From Lacipirellula limnantheis (GTDB lineage Bacteria > Planctomycetota > Planctomycetia > Pirellulales > Lacipirellulaceae), in assembly GCF_007746075.1 (NCBI RefSeq), contig NZ_CP036339.1:5361786-5425785 (forward strand): a stretch of 64,000 bases of DNA. The letters are read 5' to 3'. Below are positions 19,480-28,219 of this stretch, piece by piece. Both the position numbers and the translations under genes were made by a program. Every line of letters starts with the position of its first letter. Positions within the stretch are counted from its first letter, which is position 1. A model generated the notes under the pieces. The model was given only the letters and a program-made list of their open reading frames with translations. It was not told where the DNA came from and did no database searches.

Positions 19480-20535
19480 CTACCGAGCCACTAGTTGCGG
19501 CCGCATGGCCAGCACTGCTTCGACCAACTCGTCCGAGCCGTGACGAATGACGTCGCACACTGGCAATCCGAGTTCCGCACGGACTTTCTCACGTTCAACT
19601 TCGGCCTGATCGTCATCGAGTCGACGGCTGTTCATGGCGACGCCGATCACCTTCGAAGGCCCCATCAGGTTCGCCATCACTTCGTACACTTCGACCAGCT
19701 TGGCGAGCGACGTTAGCGGAACGTACTCCATGCCGTGGGTGGCCGGGCGGGCCGCCTCGTAACACATGATCATGCCGTGCGGTGCGCAGCCATGCAGCAG
19801 GCCCAAGGTAACGGCTGAGTATTTAGGGTGCGCGAGACTCCCCTGCCCTTCGATAAAGAGCATTTCATGATGCTGGTGGGCGAGAATCTGCTTCTCGATG
19901 GCGCCGTTTACGAAATCCGCGACGACGCAATCGATGGGCACGCCGTCGCCTTCAATCATGATGCCGGTTTGCCCGCTGGCGACGAACTTGGCATCGTGGC
20001 CGCGGGCTTTCATCGCGTTGGTCAGTTCGATCGCGGCGAGCATCTTGCCGACGCAACAATCCTGGCCGACGGTGTGAATGCGGAGACACTCTTCGCGAAT
20101 GTTCAGCCGGTGCGCAACTTCGTTCTCATTATTCTTACGGACGTCGGTGATCGTCGCGCCGCTCTTGGCGGCGGCGGCGACGAAGGCAGGGTCATTCGAG
20201 ATGAACTCGTGTAATCCCGACACGACGTCCATGCCCTGATTGAGCGCGTCGAGAATAATCGCCTTCCACGCCGGCGGAATGCGCCCGCCAGAGGGAGCGA
20301 TGCCGATCATCAACGCGTTGGCGCCTTTGCACTCCGCCAGGGTGGCCACAATGGGCGTCTCGCCGCCGACGCCAAGAAGCTCGTGCGCCGTGCGTCCGGC
20401 CTGCGTGCCGTCGATCAGGGCGACGACCTCTTCGGGACGATAACGTAGCACGCTCGACGCGGTTTTCCCGGTGACCGGCTCGGTGTGACCCTCAGTCAGA
20501 ATCGCCAGACGACGTCCACTCTGTTCCACTGCCAC
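19480..20535 (-). CDS. DUF1611 protein (DgcN-like N-acetyltransferase candidate)
   Basis: This 351-residue protein is read from a GTG at 20535. The N-terminal half is Rossmann-like (VVALIDGTQAGRTAHELLGVGGETPIV, then GIAPSGGRIPPAW). A P-loop-like element, TVGQDCCVGKMLAAIEL, lies near residue 160, and GQTGIMIEGDGVPIDCVVADFVNGA is the DUF1611 signature. Family members named DgcN act with a DgcA racemase to convert D-Glu to L-Glu through an N-acetyl intermediate. The epimerase gene follows 114 bases downstream on the same strand. Assignment as DgcN is by family and context, not by a catalytic residue I can point to. Confidence 0.87.
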   Translation of the reverse strand: MAVEQSGRRLAILTEGHTEPVTGKTASSVLRYRPEEVVALIDGTQAGRTAHELLGVGGETPIVATLAECKGANALMIGIAPSGGRIPPAWKAIILDALNQGMDVVSGLHEFISNDPAFVAAAAKSGATITDVRKNNENEVAHRLNIREECLRIHTVGQDCCVGKMLAAIELTNAMKARGHDAKFVASGQTGIMIEGDGVPIDCVVADFVNGAIEKQILAHQHHEMLFIEGQGSLAHPKYSAVTLGLLHGCAPHGMIMCYEAARPATHGMEYVPLTSLAKLVEVYEVMANLMGPSKVIGVAMNSRRLDDDQAEVEREKVRAELGLPVCDVIRHGSDELVEAVLAMRPQLVAR

Positions 20536-20720
20536 GAAGGCCTCGCTCTCTTAGATCGACAGGTTCAGCAACCACATTCTGCGCGAAGCGGAGCGGGTGA
20601 TCGCTCATTTGCGCTAACCAATCTGAGTGTAGTAGGGCGCCCGGCTCGGGGAAAGACGCACGCTGCGCAGCGAATCTCAGTTTTCGCGCAAGGCGGGGCG
20701 ACGCGATTTGCGTCCGTTTC

Positions 20721-22289
20721 TCATGTTTCCAATAGTCGCTCCACGAGAGCGGCCTGCGACACGGGGACGTCGCTGAAAGTGCAGATCTGCACCGGCGCGT
20801 CGGCGACCGGATCGAGTCCCTGCGGCGCCCCCAAGCAGGCGACGACCGTTGGCCGCCGGGCGATCAGCGACTGTAGCCATTCGCGCAGCCGCGGCGGCAG
20901 CCCAAAGCGGTGCCAGGCCGCAGGCTTCACCACGAACGCCGCCAACAGCTGGTCAGCCGCCGCCGCCCGCCCGGCGATGGCAGCCAGCTCGGCGTCGCTC
21001 GGCTCAGCCCCCAGTTCAAGGTAATCAAGCCGCGGAAACTTCTCGGCCAGTAGCTTCCCCAGCGGCGGCGGCTCGGCATTCGAGGGCAGCGGAAAGGGAT
21101 TGATCAGGACGGCGCAAAGGGTGCGTTCGGGCGAAACGGGCAACAGGCCGCCCCTCTGCTTTGGAACCGTAGTGGCACGCCGCGCGACGTCGAGAGCCAT
21201 CATTTCCGTAGTTCGTCGATTTTCCTCCTCATCGAAAGCTGCAGACAATGGCGCGGCGAAGGCGGCGACCTTTAGCTCCAACACTCGAGAGAGCGCTTCA
21301 TCGACGCGAGCTGGCGAAAGGTTTCCGGAAGCGACCGCCTTTTCAAGCGATGACAACGTCCCTAACGGGTCAGCAACGTCGAGCAGAACGTCGACGCCGG
21401 CCGTGAGGGCTTTCAACGCGAGTTCGCCCTCATTGGCGCAGCCGATCTTGACGCCTTCCATTAGCAGACTGTCGCTCACGACCGCGCCCTTGAAGCCAAG
21501 TGCCCCGCGCAGGAGATCGGTAAGAATCGGCTTCGAGAGCGTCGCCGCGGAGCCGGCCGGGTCGAGCGCCGGATAGCGCACGTGGGCCGACATGACCAGG
21601 GGAACGCCGGCAGCGATCGCGGCGGCGAATGGCGGCAGTTCTCGCGAATTCATCTCGGCGCGCGTTGCATCGACAGTGGGCAGCGCGTGATGGGAGTCTT
21701 CATGGGTATTGCCGTGCCCCGGAAAATGTTTCGCGGCCGAGAGTAGCCCCGCGGCATTGCAGCCGCGGACGAAGGCCGCAGCGAGTTCAGCTGCCCGTGG
21801 CGCCTCGGCGGCAAATGCCCGCGTCGAGATGATCGGATTCTGGGGATCCGAATTCACGTCTGCCACCGGGCCAAAGACGATGTGCACGCCGGCGGCTCGC
21901 GACGTTTGCCCCGTAAGTTCCGCAAATCGGAAAACAGCTTCGGCGGCTCCGGCGCCAAGAGCGTCGAACGCCATCGCGTGGGGAAAAAGCGGATAGCCTC
22001 GCAGTTGCTGCCCCGCGCCTCGCTCCAGATCAGACGAAACCAATAGCGGGTAGCGGCTCTGCCGCTGCAAGCGTGCCAGCGTCGCCGGCGTGTCGGCATA
22101 GCTGCCGTTGAAGACGATCAAGCCCCCGATCGGACAAGACCCGAGCAATCGAGCGACGCGAGCCTCGTCCTCCTCCACGGTCTTGACCGGCGGGAGATTC
22201 GAGCCAATGCGAACGAACATCAATTGGGCGAGCTTCTCGCGGAGCGACGCATCGACCGGAAACTCAACATCTTGTTCGCTTGGGGTCAC
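20721..22289 (-). CDS. nagZ: Beta-N-acetylglucosaminidase, GH3 family (NagZ)
   Basis: This 522-residue GH3 enzyme has no signal peptide, so it is predicted cytoplasmic. Motifs are KHFPGHGNT (187-195), the His/Asp loop with D198 and H200 in HEDSHHALP, and the nucleophile D273 in VVSDSLLMEG. The C-terminal part (about 360-520) adds a second domain, as in Gram-positive-type NagZ rather than the short enteric form. It removes GlcNAc from GlcNAc-anhydroMurNAc (or GlcNAc-MurNAc) muropeptides. The GTG start overlaps the stop of the permease gene by 4 bases (GTGA), so translation is coupled to the importer that would supply its substrate. Confidence 0.92.
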   Translation of the reverse strand: MTPSEQDVEFPVDASLREKLAQLMFVRIGSNLPPVKTVEEDEARVARLLGSCPIGGLIVFNGSYADTPATLARLQRQSRYPLLVSSDLERGAGQQLRGYPLFPHAMAFDALGAGAAEAVFRFAELTGQTSRAAGVHIVFGPVADVNSDPQNPIISTRAFAAEAPRAAELAAAFVRGCNAAGLLSAAKHFPGHGNTHEDSHHALPTVDATRAEMNSRELPPFAAAIAAGVPLVMSAHVRYPALDPAGSAATLSKPILTDLLRGALGFKGAVVSDSLLMEGVKIGCANEGELALKALTAGVDVLLDVADPLGTLSSLEKAVASGNLSPARVDEALSRVLELKVAAFAAPLSAAFDEEENRRTTEMMALDVARRATTVPKQRGGLLPVSPERTLCAVLINPFPLPSNAEPPPLGKLLAEKFPRLDYLELGAEPSDAELAAIAGRAAAADQLLAAFVVKPAAWHRFGLPPRLREWLQSLIARRPTVVACLGAPQGLDPVADAPVQICTFSDVPVSQAALVERLLET

Positions 22290-24154
22290 GCCGCTTCCTC
22301 CGTCTTTTTGCCAAGGTCCCGATCAAGCGGGATGAATGCCACGGTGGCGAAACTGGGGATCGTACAAATCATGACCCAGATGAAAAAATGTTCGTAACCG
22401 ATAAGCTGCTGCAGCCAGCCGCTCCACATGCCGGGAATCATCATGCCGAGCGCCATGCACCCGGTGCAAAGGGCGTAGTGCACGGTCTGATGTTCGCCGC
22501 GAGCGATGTAGATGCAGTAAAGCATGTACGCCGTAAAGCCGAAGCCATAACCGAACTGTTCAACGCCGACCGCCGCGGTGATGACCCACAAGTCGTCAGG
22601 CTGCGCCATCGCGAGGAAGAGGAAGGCCGCGTTAGGCAGGTGAATAATCAGAGCCATCGGCCACAGCCAGCGCTTGAGGCCATGCTTCGCGGCGACGAAC
22701 CCGCCGATAATGCCGCCGAGGGTGAGCATGAGGACGCCCACGGTGCCATAGACGAAACCGACCTCGCCGGTCGTCAACGCCAGCCCCCCCTTCTCGCGCG
22801 GATCGATGAGAAACGGCGTCGCCAGCTTCACCAGCTGCGATTCCGGCAGCCGGTAGAGCAGCAGGAACGCGAGCAGCGCCAGAATGCGCGGCTTGCGAAA
22901 GAAGTCATCGAACGGTTCAAAGAATCCGCCGAGGGGGTTCGAGGCGGCAGTCGTCGGCTGCCCGTCGGCCGCCGGATGGGGCAGCGCGAAGAAGTGGTAG
23001 AGACAGACCAGCCCGAACAAGCCGGCGAGGATGAAAAAGGTCGCCGACCAAGCGAGCGTCAGGTTGCCGGAGCGGACTTCGAATGTCGCTGACGACGGCT
23101 CGTCGAGTTCGGATTCAACCTGCACCAGCGACGCGAAGGGCTCCGTCCAGTTTTGGTCGGTAACGACGAAGCGTTCCCCCTCGACGACCTTGAAGCTCGG
23201 ATCGCCGCCGGAGAGCCCGACCTGAACGACTTGTTCTTCGCCCGCCGGAACTGATTTGGCCAGCCGCATGTAGACGATCGCCAGGTCGCCGATCTGCTCG
23301 CTCGCCGCCTGATCGCCAGACCGCTGCGGCCCGAATCTGGCGCGGATCCAATCTTCCAGGCGAGCCAACCAGCCAGGCGAATCGTTGCCGCCTTTCGGCG
23401 TCGCCTCTTCCGGAGCTGGATAGAATCCGCGGTCGACGTTCCACTTCCGGACTTGAGCGACAAGCGCCTCGCCGTCCGACTTCGCGCGGTCGCCGATGCT
23501 GAGTTGCAACTTGTTGCTGCTGGCGACGACGTGCTGCGGACCGTCGTCGTCGATGGCGGCGAACGAGGCGGGCTCAGCGGTAAGCGGCCGCGGCGTCTCG
23601 GTCGTCGCCGCAACATTGATTCTCACCAATGGCAAGCCGGTTGAAATCTCCAATTGCCCGGCCAGCATCACCAGCAGGCCTTGCCCGGCGATCATCGCCA
23701 GCCGATAGGCCGTGCTGCGAATACCGACGAACCAAGCCTGTTCATGACTAGAAAGTGCCAGCAAGTAAAACCCGTCCGCCGCAACGTCGTGCGTCGCCGA
23801 AGCAACCGCGACGAATGCCAGCGCCGCCAGGGTATAACGGACGAAGTCGGCCGCCGGGATGGCGAGCGCCGCCGCCCCGAGCCCGGCTCCGACGAGCAGC
23901 TGCATCACGATCACCCAGCCGCGACGCGTCCCGATCCGCTGCACCAGCGGGCTCCAAAGCGGCTTGATCACCCAAGGCAGGTAGAGGACGCTCGTGTAGA
24001 AGGCGATCTGACTGTTGCTTACGCCGAGTCGCTTGAACATGATCACCGCGACGGTCATCACGACGACGTAGGGAATTCCCTGCGCGAAGTAGAGACTTGG
24101 CACCCAAGCCCAGGGGGTGCGCGTCCGATCGGCGTTGGGCGAGCTTGGCCGCAC
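22286..24154 (-). CDS. ampG: AmpG-like MFS muropeptide permease with large soluble insert
   Basis: This 622-residue major facilitator protein is read from a GTG. LYFAQGIPYVVVM (21-33) and KPLWSPLVQRIGTRRGW (64-80) are close to AmpG signatures. About five helices are followed by a roughly 195-residue hydrophilic segment (about 170-366), after which helices resume (TLAWSATFFILAGLFGLVCLYHFF). AmpG normally has a short loop there. The family imports GlcNAc-anhydroMurNAc peptides. It lies 6 bases after the GH10-like gene and overlaps nagZ, an arrangement that strongly supports the muropeptide assignment. The insert's composition suggests a periplasmic capture domain, but its side and fold are inferred. 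Confidence 0.88.
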   Translation of the reverse strand: MRPSSPNADRTRTPWAWVPSLYFAQGIPYVVVMTVAVIMFKRLGVSNSQIAFYTSVLYLPWVIKPLWSPLVQRIGTRRGWVIVMQLLVGAGLGAAALAIPAADFVRYTLAALAFVAVASATHDVAADGFYLLALSSHEQAWFVGIRSTAYRLAMIAGQGLLVMLAGQLEISTGLPLVRINVAATTETPRPLTAEPASFAAIDDDGPQHVVASSNKLQLSIGDRAKSDGEALVAQVRKWNVDRGFYPAPEEATPKGGNDSPGWLARLEDWIRARFGPQRSGDQAASEQIGDLAIVYMRLAKSVPAGEEQVVQVGLSGGDPSFKVVEGERFVVTDQNWTEPFASLVQVESELDEPSSATFEVRSGNLTLAWSATFFILAGLFGLVCLYHFFALPHPAADGQPTTAASNPLGGFFEPFDDFFRKPRILALLAFLLLYRLPESQLVKLATPFLIDPREKGGLALTTGEVGFVYGTVGVLMLTLGGIIGGFVAAKHGLKRWLWPMALIIHLPNAAFLFLAMAQPDDLWVITAAVGVEQFGYGFGFTAYMLYCIYIARGEHQTVHYALCTGCMALGMMIPGMWSGWLQQLIGYEHFFIWVMICTIPSFATVAFIPLDRDLGKKTEEAA

Positions 24155-24159
24155 GGGTG

Positions 24160-25953
24160 CTACTGAACCCTCACTTCCACGATTTCACCTTCGCGGCCTA
24201 AGCGAGTTACCGCCGAGACGGCGACTTCTTCCGCTGTGGCGCCGGCTTGCGCCGTGAGCAGTTTTCGCGTCTCGCGGCCGGGCACGATTTCGGTCGTCCA
24301 CACGTCTCCGCTGCGCGTGCGAACCACCCAAAGCCACGGCGGCTTGTCGTCGCCTGACTTGAGTTCCAACGCCACGCTTTGGCCGTTTCGCTTGGCGGCG
24401 ACCTCCGGCTTGGCGGGTGCTTCGTCGCCGAGCCAGGGGGATGCGGGAACCAGCGCCGGTTCCTGATAGACGCCGCCCTTCAACTTGTCGGTCAGCCCGT
24501 CGCGATTGTCGAAGATGCACTTGATGCTGAAGAAGACGTTGCCCGGACCGTTTGGGACGATCTCGCGCGTCAACTCGATCTGCTTGATCACCTCCTCCGC
24601 CGGCCAAGCGTTGCGGGCTGGGGCCACGTCGGGCGACTTGCGGACGCTGTGGGCCCCGTTGCCGGGCCAGAGATGACGCTGCTTCGCGTTCTCGCTACTC
24701 CACCACGCGAGCAACTTGGGGTAGCTCTGCGGTCCCTCGATCTGCCAATAGAGTTGCGGGGTGAAGTAGTCGACCCAACCTTCGTTGAGCCACTTCTTCG
24801 CGTCGGCGTAGAGCGTGGCGTACTGGTCGAGACCCTGAATCCCTTCGGGGTGGCCCGGACGCCAGATGCCGAAGGGGCTGATTCCCACCAGCACCCATGG
24901 CTTCTCCTTCTTGACTGCTTTGTACATCTCTTCGACCAGGCGATCGCAGTTCTGGCGACGCCAATCGTCCTTCGACATCTTGGGCTTCGCGGCCGGCTTG
25001 CCGTGGGCATCCTCCGCGCCGTGGGCCGCTTCCTCGCCATGCTCCTCGCCAGCGGCATGTTCTTCATCGACTGCGTGCTCCGACGCTTCACCGTGCGCTG
25101 CTTCGTCCTCGTGGGCCGGGGCCTCCTCCTCATGCTCAGGGTCTTCGCCGTGTTCCGCCTCCTCAGCGTGTTCCGTCTCCTCGCCATGAGCCGCCGCGTC
25201 GCCATGCCCCGATGCGGCGCCATGCCCGCCCTCGCCGTGGGCGTCTGCCGACTCCATGGCGGCCATCGCCCGCTCGTAGCTCTCATCGTCGGGAAACGGA
25301 ACCGGCTTGCCCTCTTGGTCGTTGATTGGATAGGGGTAGAAGTAGTCGTCGATATGGACGCCGTCGATGTCGTAGCGCCGCACCACGTCGGTCACCACGT
25401 CGATGAACCGCTCGAGCGACGCAGGCTCGCCTGGATCGAACCAGAGATAGGCGCCGTACTCACGAACGATCTCCGGGAAGGAGCTACTAATGTGCGCGGG
25501 GGCCGGCGCCGTCTGCGCGTCGCTGTGGCGGACGCGATAGGGATTGAGCCAGACATGAAGCTGCAGTCCCCGCTTGTGCGCTTCGTCGACCGCAAACTTC
25601 AACGGATCGTAAAAGGGTTTTGGCGGGACGCCCATCGTGCCGCTGAGGTACTCGGACCAGGGTTCAATGCGTGACGCGTACATAGCGTCGGCCGAAGGGC
25701 GGATCTGGAGGATCACCGCGTTGAGATGGAGCGCGACGGCCTTGTCGAGCAGCGCGACGAGCTCCGCCTTCTGCCGCTCGGTCGAGAGCCCCTTCCGCGA
25801 GGGCCAGTCGATGTTGGCGACCGTCGCGATCCAGGCGGCGCGAAACTCTCGCTGGGGCGTCGGGACCTCTTGCGCCGGCGCCGAGGGGGCGCCGACGGAT
25901 GCGGCCACGGCGAACGCCGCCAATGCTAGCCAACTTGCACGTCGATGAATCAC
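24160..25953 (-). CDS. GH10-like (GHL10/DUF187, YngK-type) secreted hydrolase with His-rich insert
   Basis: This 597-residue protein is read from a GTG with a signal peptide (1-28). The TIM-barrel GHL10 core has REFRAAWIATVANIDWPS (34-51), LNAVILQIRPSADAMYAS (76-93), HVWLNPYR (133-140), DGVHIDDYFYPYP (197-209) and VGISPFGIWRPG. D202/D203 near the barrel top are catalytic candidates. Between the two barrel halves (about 237-325) is a His/Glu/Ala/Gly-rich insert. It is the first gene of the AmpG-NagZ operon. The substrate is not known from the family; a glycan or lipid-linked murein fragment at the periplasmic side is inferred from position. Confidence 0.9.
   Translation of the reverse strand: MIHRRASWLALAAFAVAASVGAPSAPAQEVPTPQREFRAAWIATVANIDWPSRKGLSTERQKAELVALLDKAVALHLNAVILQIRPSADAMYASRIEPWSEYLSGTMGVPPKPFYDPLKFAVDEAHKRGLQLHVWLNPYRVRHSDAQTAPAPAHISSSFPEIVREYGAYLWFDPGEPASLERFIDVVTDVVRRYDIDGVHIDDYFYPYPINDQEGKPVPFPDDESYERAMAAMESADAHGEGGHGAASGHGDAAAHGEETEHAEEAEHGEDPEHEEEAPAHEDEAAHGEASEHAVDEEHAAGEEHGEEAAHGAEDAHGKPAAKPKMSKDDWRRQNCDRLVEEMYKAVKKEKPWVLVGISPFGIWRPGHPEGIQGLDQYATLYADAKKWLNEGWVDYFTPQLYWQIEGPQSYPKLLAWWSSENAKQRHLWPGNGAHSVRKSPDVAPARNAWPAEEVIKQIELTREIVPNGPGNVFFSIKCIFDNRDGLTDKLKGGVYQEPALVPASPWLGDEAPAKPEVAAKRNGQSVALELKSGDDKPPWLWVVRTRSGDVWTTEIVPGRETRKLLTAQAGATAEEVAVSAVTRLGREGEIVEVRVQ
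24979..25245 (-). repeat. Hexad-periodic histidine repeat inside the GHL10 gene
   Basis: Residues 239 to 317 of the encoded protein contain 14 histidines at positions 239, 244, 250, 256, 262, 268, 274, 281, 287, 293, 299, 305, 311 and 317. Eleven of the thirteen gaps are exactly six residues. The remaining residues are almost only Glu, Ala, Gly and Asp. At DNA level this is a degenerate 18-base repeat on the minus strand. It sits in the loop between barrel strands, so it can vary without breaking the fold. Metal binding or pH sensing are obvious possibilities, not demonstrated. Confidence 0.85.
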
Positions 25954-26699
25954 GCCTGAACTCTCCCTGGGGTTCCGCTGCTTGGGGCGATTGCCGCATG
26001 CTTCGCCGAACTGCCATCATACCGATTTGGCATCGCGCGGTCAGCGCGACATCTCGCACGCGGATCGCGCGCCAGGCGCCATCGCGCTGCGCTATTGTCG
26101 GCCGGGCTTGAATTGTCCGCAGCGCAATCGCCGCGCGATGGACACAACCGTCTCGTATTGCGGCCGCACTGCCGCTCAAGGCGGTCAATTCCGCGACGAA
26201 GGGCATCGTTTTGCGTGGCGAGGTGCGGCATGCGTTTTGTCCAATCGATCGTGACAAAACCGACGTTCTGTCAAAAAATCTGGTGCGTTCGCGGCGACGA
26301 TGGCTGCGAGCGACGACGCCGAACGAAGCGGTGCGCTCTGTCGCCGTGCGCGCTGCCATAGCCATGCGAGGGGCGCGGATCCGCGGCCTTCAACAACACT
26401 GTCGGCCGGCAATCGCGGGCCACTCAAGTTCCGTCTCCGAGCTCGAACGCATTATTTTCTGAAAGCGCGCGGCCAAAAGCGAGATGGTAGTCGCCTATTT
26501 GGACGATTTTGTGGAAAGTTGGTGCGCGGCCAATTTTAGGGAGTTGACAGTGGTGACGCGTAGGGCGGCTTTGGCGCTTGCTGGGAAGCGACCGAGGCGC
26601 GGGCGACTTGGAGACAGCGTGACGGAGGCGGGACGCCCCGGCTCGCTTGATTATGGGGGGAGGCGGATGGCGCGTTCGCGCGGACGCAGCAATGAAAGC
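25954..26699. other. Gene-free interval upstream of the murein-recycling run
   Basis: There are 746 bases with no supported gene. It should contain the promoter(s) of the minus-strand run beginning at 25953. No clear operator or promoter pair stands out by eye. Confidence 0.5.
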
Positions 26700-26728
26700 A
26701 GCCGCTCGAGTTTGGAGCCCGAGCGGCT
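26700..26728 (-). terminator. Hairpin after the 26779-27570 PEP-CTERM gene
   Basis: AGCCGCTCG pairs perfectly with CGAGCGGCT around an 11-nt loop. On the minus strand it is followed by a modest T-rich stretch (GCTTTCATT). It lies 50 bases past the stop. Confidence 0.6.
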
Positions 26729-26778
26729 GTTGCTATCTCTTCGCGTGATTGCCCAGCCAATGCCAGAGGCTCGGTTAT

Positions 26779-27570
26779 CTAGGCGCGTTGGCGACGAACG
26801 ACGCTGCCGAGACCGAGGAGGCCCAGCCCGGCGAGGGCGAGGGTGGCGGGCTCGGGGACTTGGAGCGTTTCGAGACGGGCGTTGTCGAAGTTGGCCGAAG
26901 CGGTCGACGACAACCCTGATCCGAGACGAACCGTTTCGTAGCTGCGGGCGGTTCCGGTGTTCGCAATGGTCTGCGCGAGAAACCCATCGACGTAAAAGTT
27001 AAAGACCAGGTCGGAGATATCGACGCGCAGGTTGTGCCAACCGGTCGAGCGAAGGGGCGCACCGGCGTTGTTGAGCTTGAAGTAGGCGCTGGCTCCGGTG
27101 CCGCCGTCGAGTCCGAGAATGCGCGCCATGTAGTAGTTGCCGCCATCGGCCGCCGAGGTGAGATTGTTATTCAATCCCATCGAGACGAGTTGCCCGGTGC
27201 TGGTCGGACTGGCCCCGTCCTGCAAGTTGGCGAATTGGCGGTACGGGGCGAGCGCGGCGTTGGAGTCGTAGAAGTCGAAGCTGAAGGAAACGATGTTGCT
27301 GCCGCTGACGACGCCGGTCTCGGCCACCGTCTGCCCATTGCGCTGGGCCGTCGTGGCGTAGTTGACGGAGTTGGGGGCGCTGACGGAAAGAGCGCTGGTG
27401 AGCGTGCCGCCGGTCGTGATGGGCGCCCAGACGGCGTCGAAGGCGGCCTGATTGGCGTAGCCGTCAAAATTATCGCTAATGAGGAGAGCCGCCTCGGCGC
27501 GGCTGGACGAGATCGCCGCGATCGCCATGGCGGCGAGCGCGAAGGATCTCACGAACTGGGTAACTTTCAT
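26779..27570 (-). CDS. PEP-CTERM protein, LamG-like secreted protein
   Basis: This 263-residue protein has a signal peptide (1-27), a beta-rich body beginning LLISDNFDGYANQAAFDAVW, and a C-terminal VPEPATLALAGLGLLGLGSVVRRQRA sorting signal. A GGAGGGAAG ribosome site lies just upstream of the ATG. The body is clearly related to that of the 29579-30697 protein (shared NFDGYA/DFDGYADQAA, FSFDFYDS/FSIDFYDA, RQFANLQDG/RQYANLQDG, GGNYYMARI and STGWHNLR/SVGWHNLK), so the two are paralogues. This copy lacks the dockerin-like segment. Function is unknown; a carbohydrate-binding jelly-roll is a guess from strand pattern. Confidence 0.87.
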   Translation of the reverse strand: MKVTQFVRSFALAAMAIAAISSSRAEAALLISDNFDGYANQAAFDAVWAPITTGGTLTSALSVSAPNSVNYATTAQRNGQTVAETGVVSGSNIVSFSFDFYDSNAALAPYRQFANLQDGASPTSTGQLVSMGLNNNLTSAADGGNYYMARILGLDGGTGASAYFKLNNAGAPLRSTGWHNLRVDISDLVFNFYVDGFLAQTIANTGTARSYETVRLGSGLSSTASANFDNARLETLQVPEPATLALAGLGLLGLGSVVRRQRA

Positions 27571-27793
27571 TAGACTTCCCTCCTGCTGATGTGGGTCAGC
27601 GCTGCAGATTCAAAACAAGACGAGTAAGTACATATGGCGCGTCGGCGTTGTTTCCGCCAGTTGCAGTCTATTTGGGGGGACGGGGGCCCTCAACGATTTA
27701 CGCGCAGGTCTTTCACGCTAACGCGCAAGGGATGAAGGCGCCGTGGCGGTCAAGCTTGGCTCCGCGCGGCGGGGAGGTTCTCGCCTATGAGGG

Positions 27794-28219
27794 CTATGGG
27801 ACGCTGAAATCAATCGTCTGATCTTTGCCTTCCGGTCCGACGGTTGCGGTCAGCGGCGTGTCCAACCGCGAAGCAAACTGGCGGGGGAGTTTACGGGAAG
27901 TCGGCGGGACAGGATCGCCCTCCTTCCATCCCGGCGGCAGCTCCGCGCCTAGGTTCACGGTGACGCGATACTCGCCGGGGGGGAGTTGAGCCAAATAATC
28001 GCCATTGCTCAGCGGAGCGATCACCGGCCGGCCGTCGCCCGGGTAGAACATCAGCGAGGCATTCGAGAGCGGCTGTCCTTCATAGAGGACCCGTCCTGAA
28101 AGTGACGTAACGCTGGACTCCCCGCCGCAACCAATCATCGGGAGGATCGAGAGTGCCAGCGACGTCGACGACGCGATCCAGACACGACGCCGATAGCCGT
28201 CATTGCGGAATGATTTCAT
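27794..28219 (-). CDS. Small lipoprotein with carboxypeptidase-regulatory-like domain
   Basis: The ATG at 28219 gives 141 residues with a lipoprotein signal (LPMIGC). The body, VTSLSGRVLYEGQPLSNASLMFYPGDGRPV to LPPGEYRVTVN, matches the beta-sandwich carboxypeptidase regulatory-like (transthyretin-like) domain that planctomycetes often encode beside DUF1559 genes. The start overlaps the end of the DUF1559 gene by 20 bases, so the two are translated together. The partner relation is conserved in the phylum; the function is unknown. Confidence 0.85.
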   Translation of the reverse strand: MKSFRNDGYRRRVWIASSTSLALSILPMIGCGGESSVTSLSGRVLYEGQPLSNASLMFYPGDGRPVIAPLSNGDYLAQLPPGEYRVTVNLGAELPPGWKEGDPVPPTSRKLPRQFASRLDTPLTATVGPEGKDQTIDFSVP

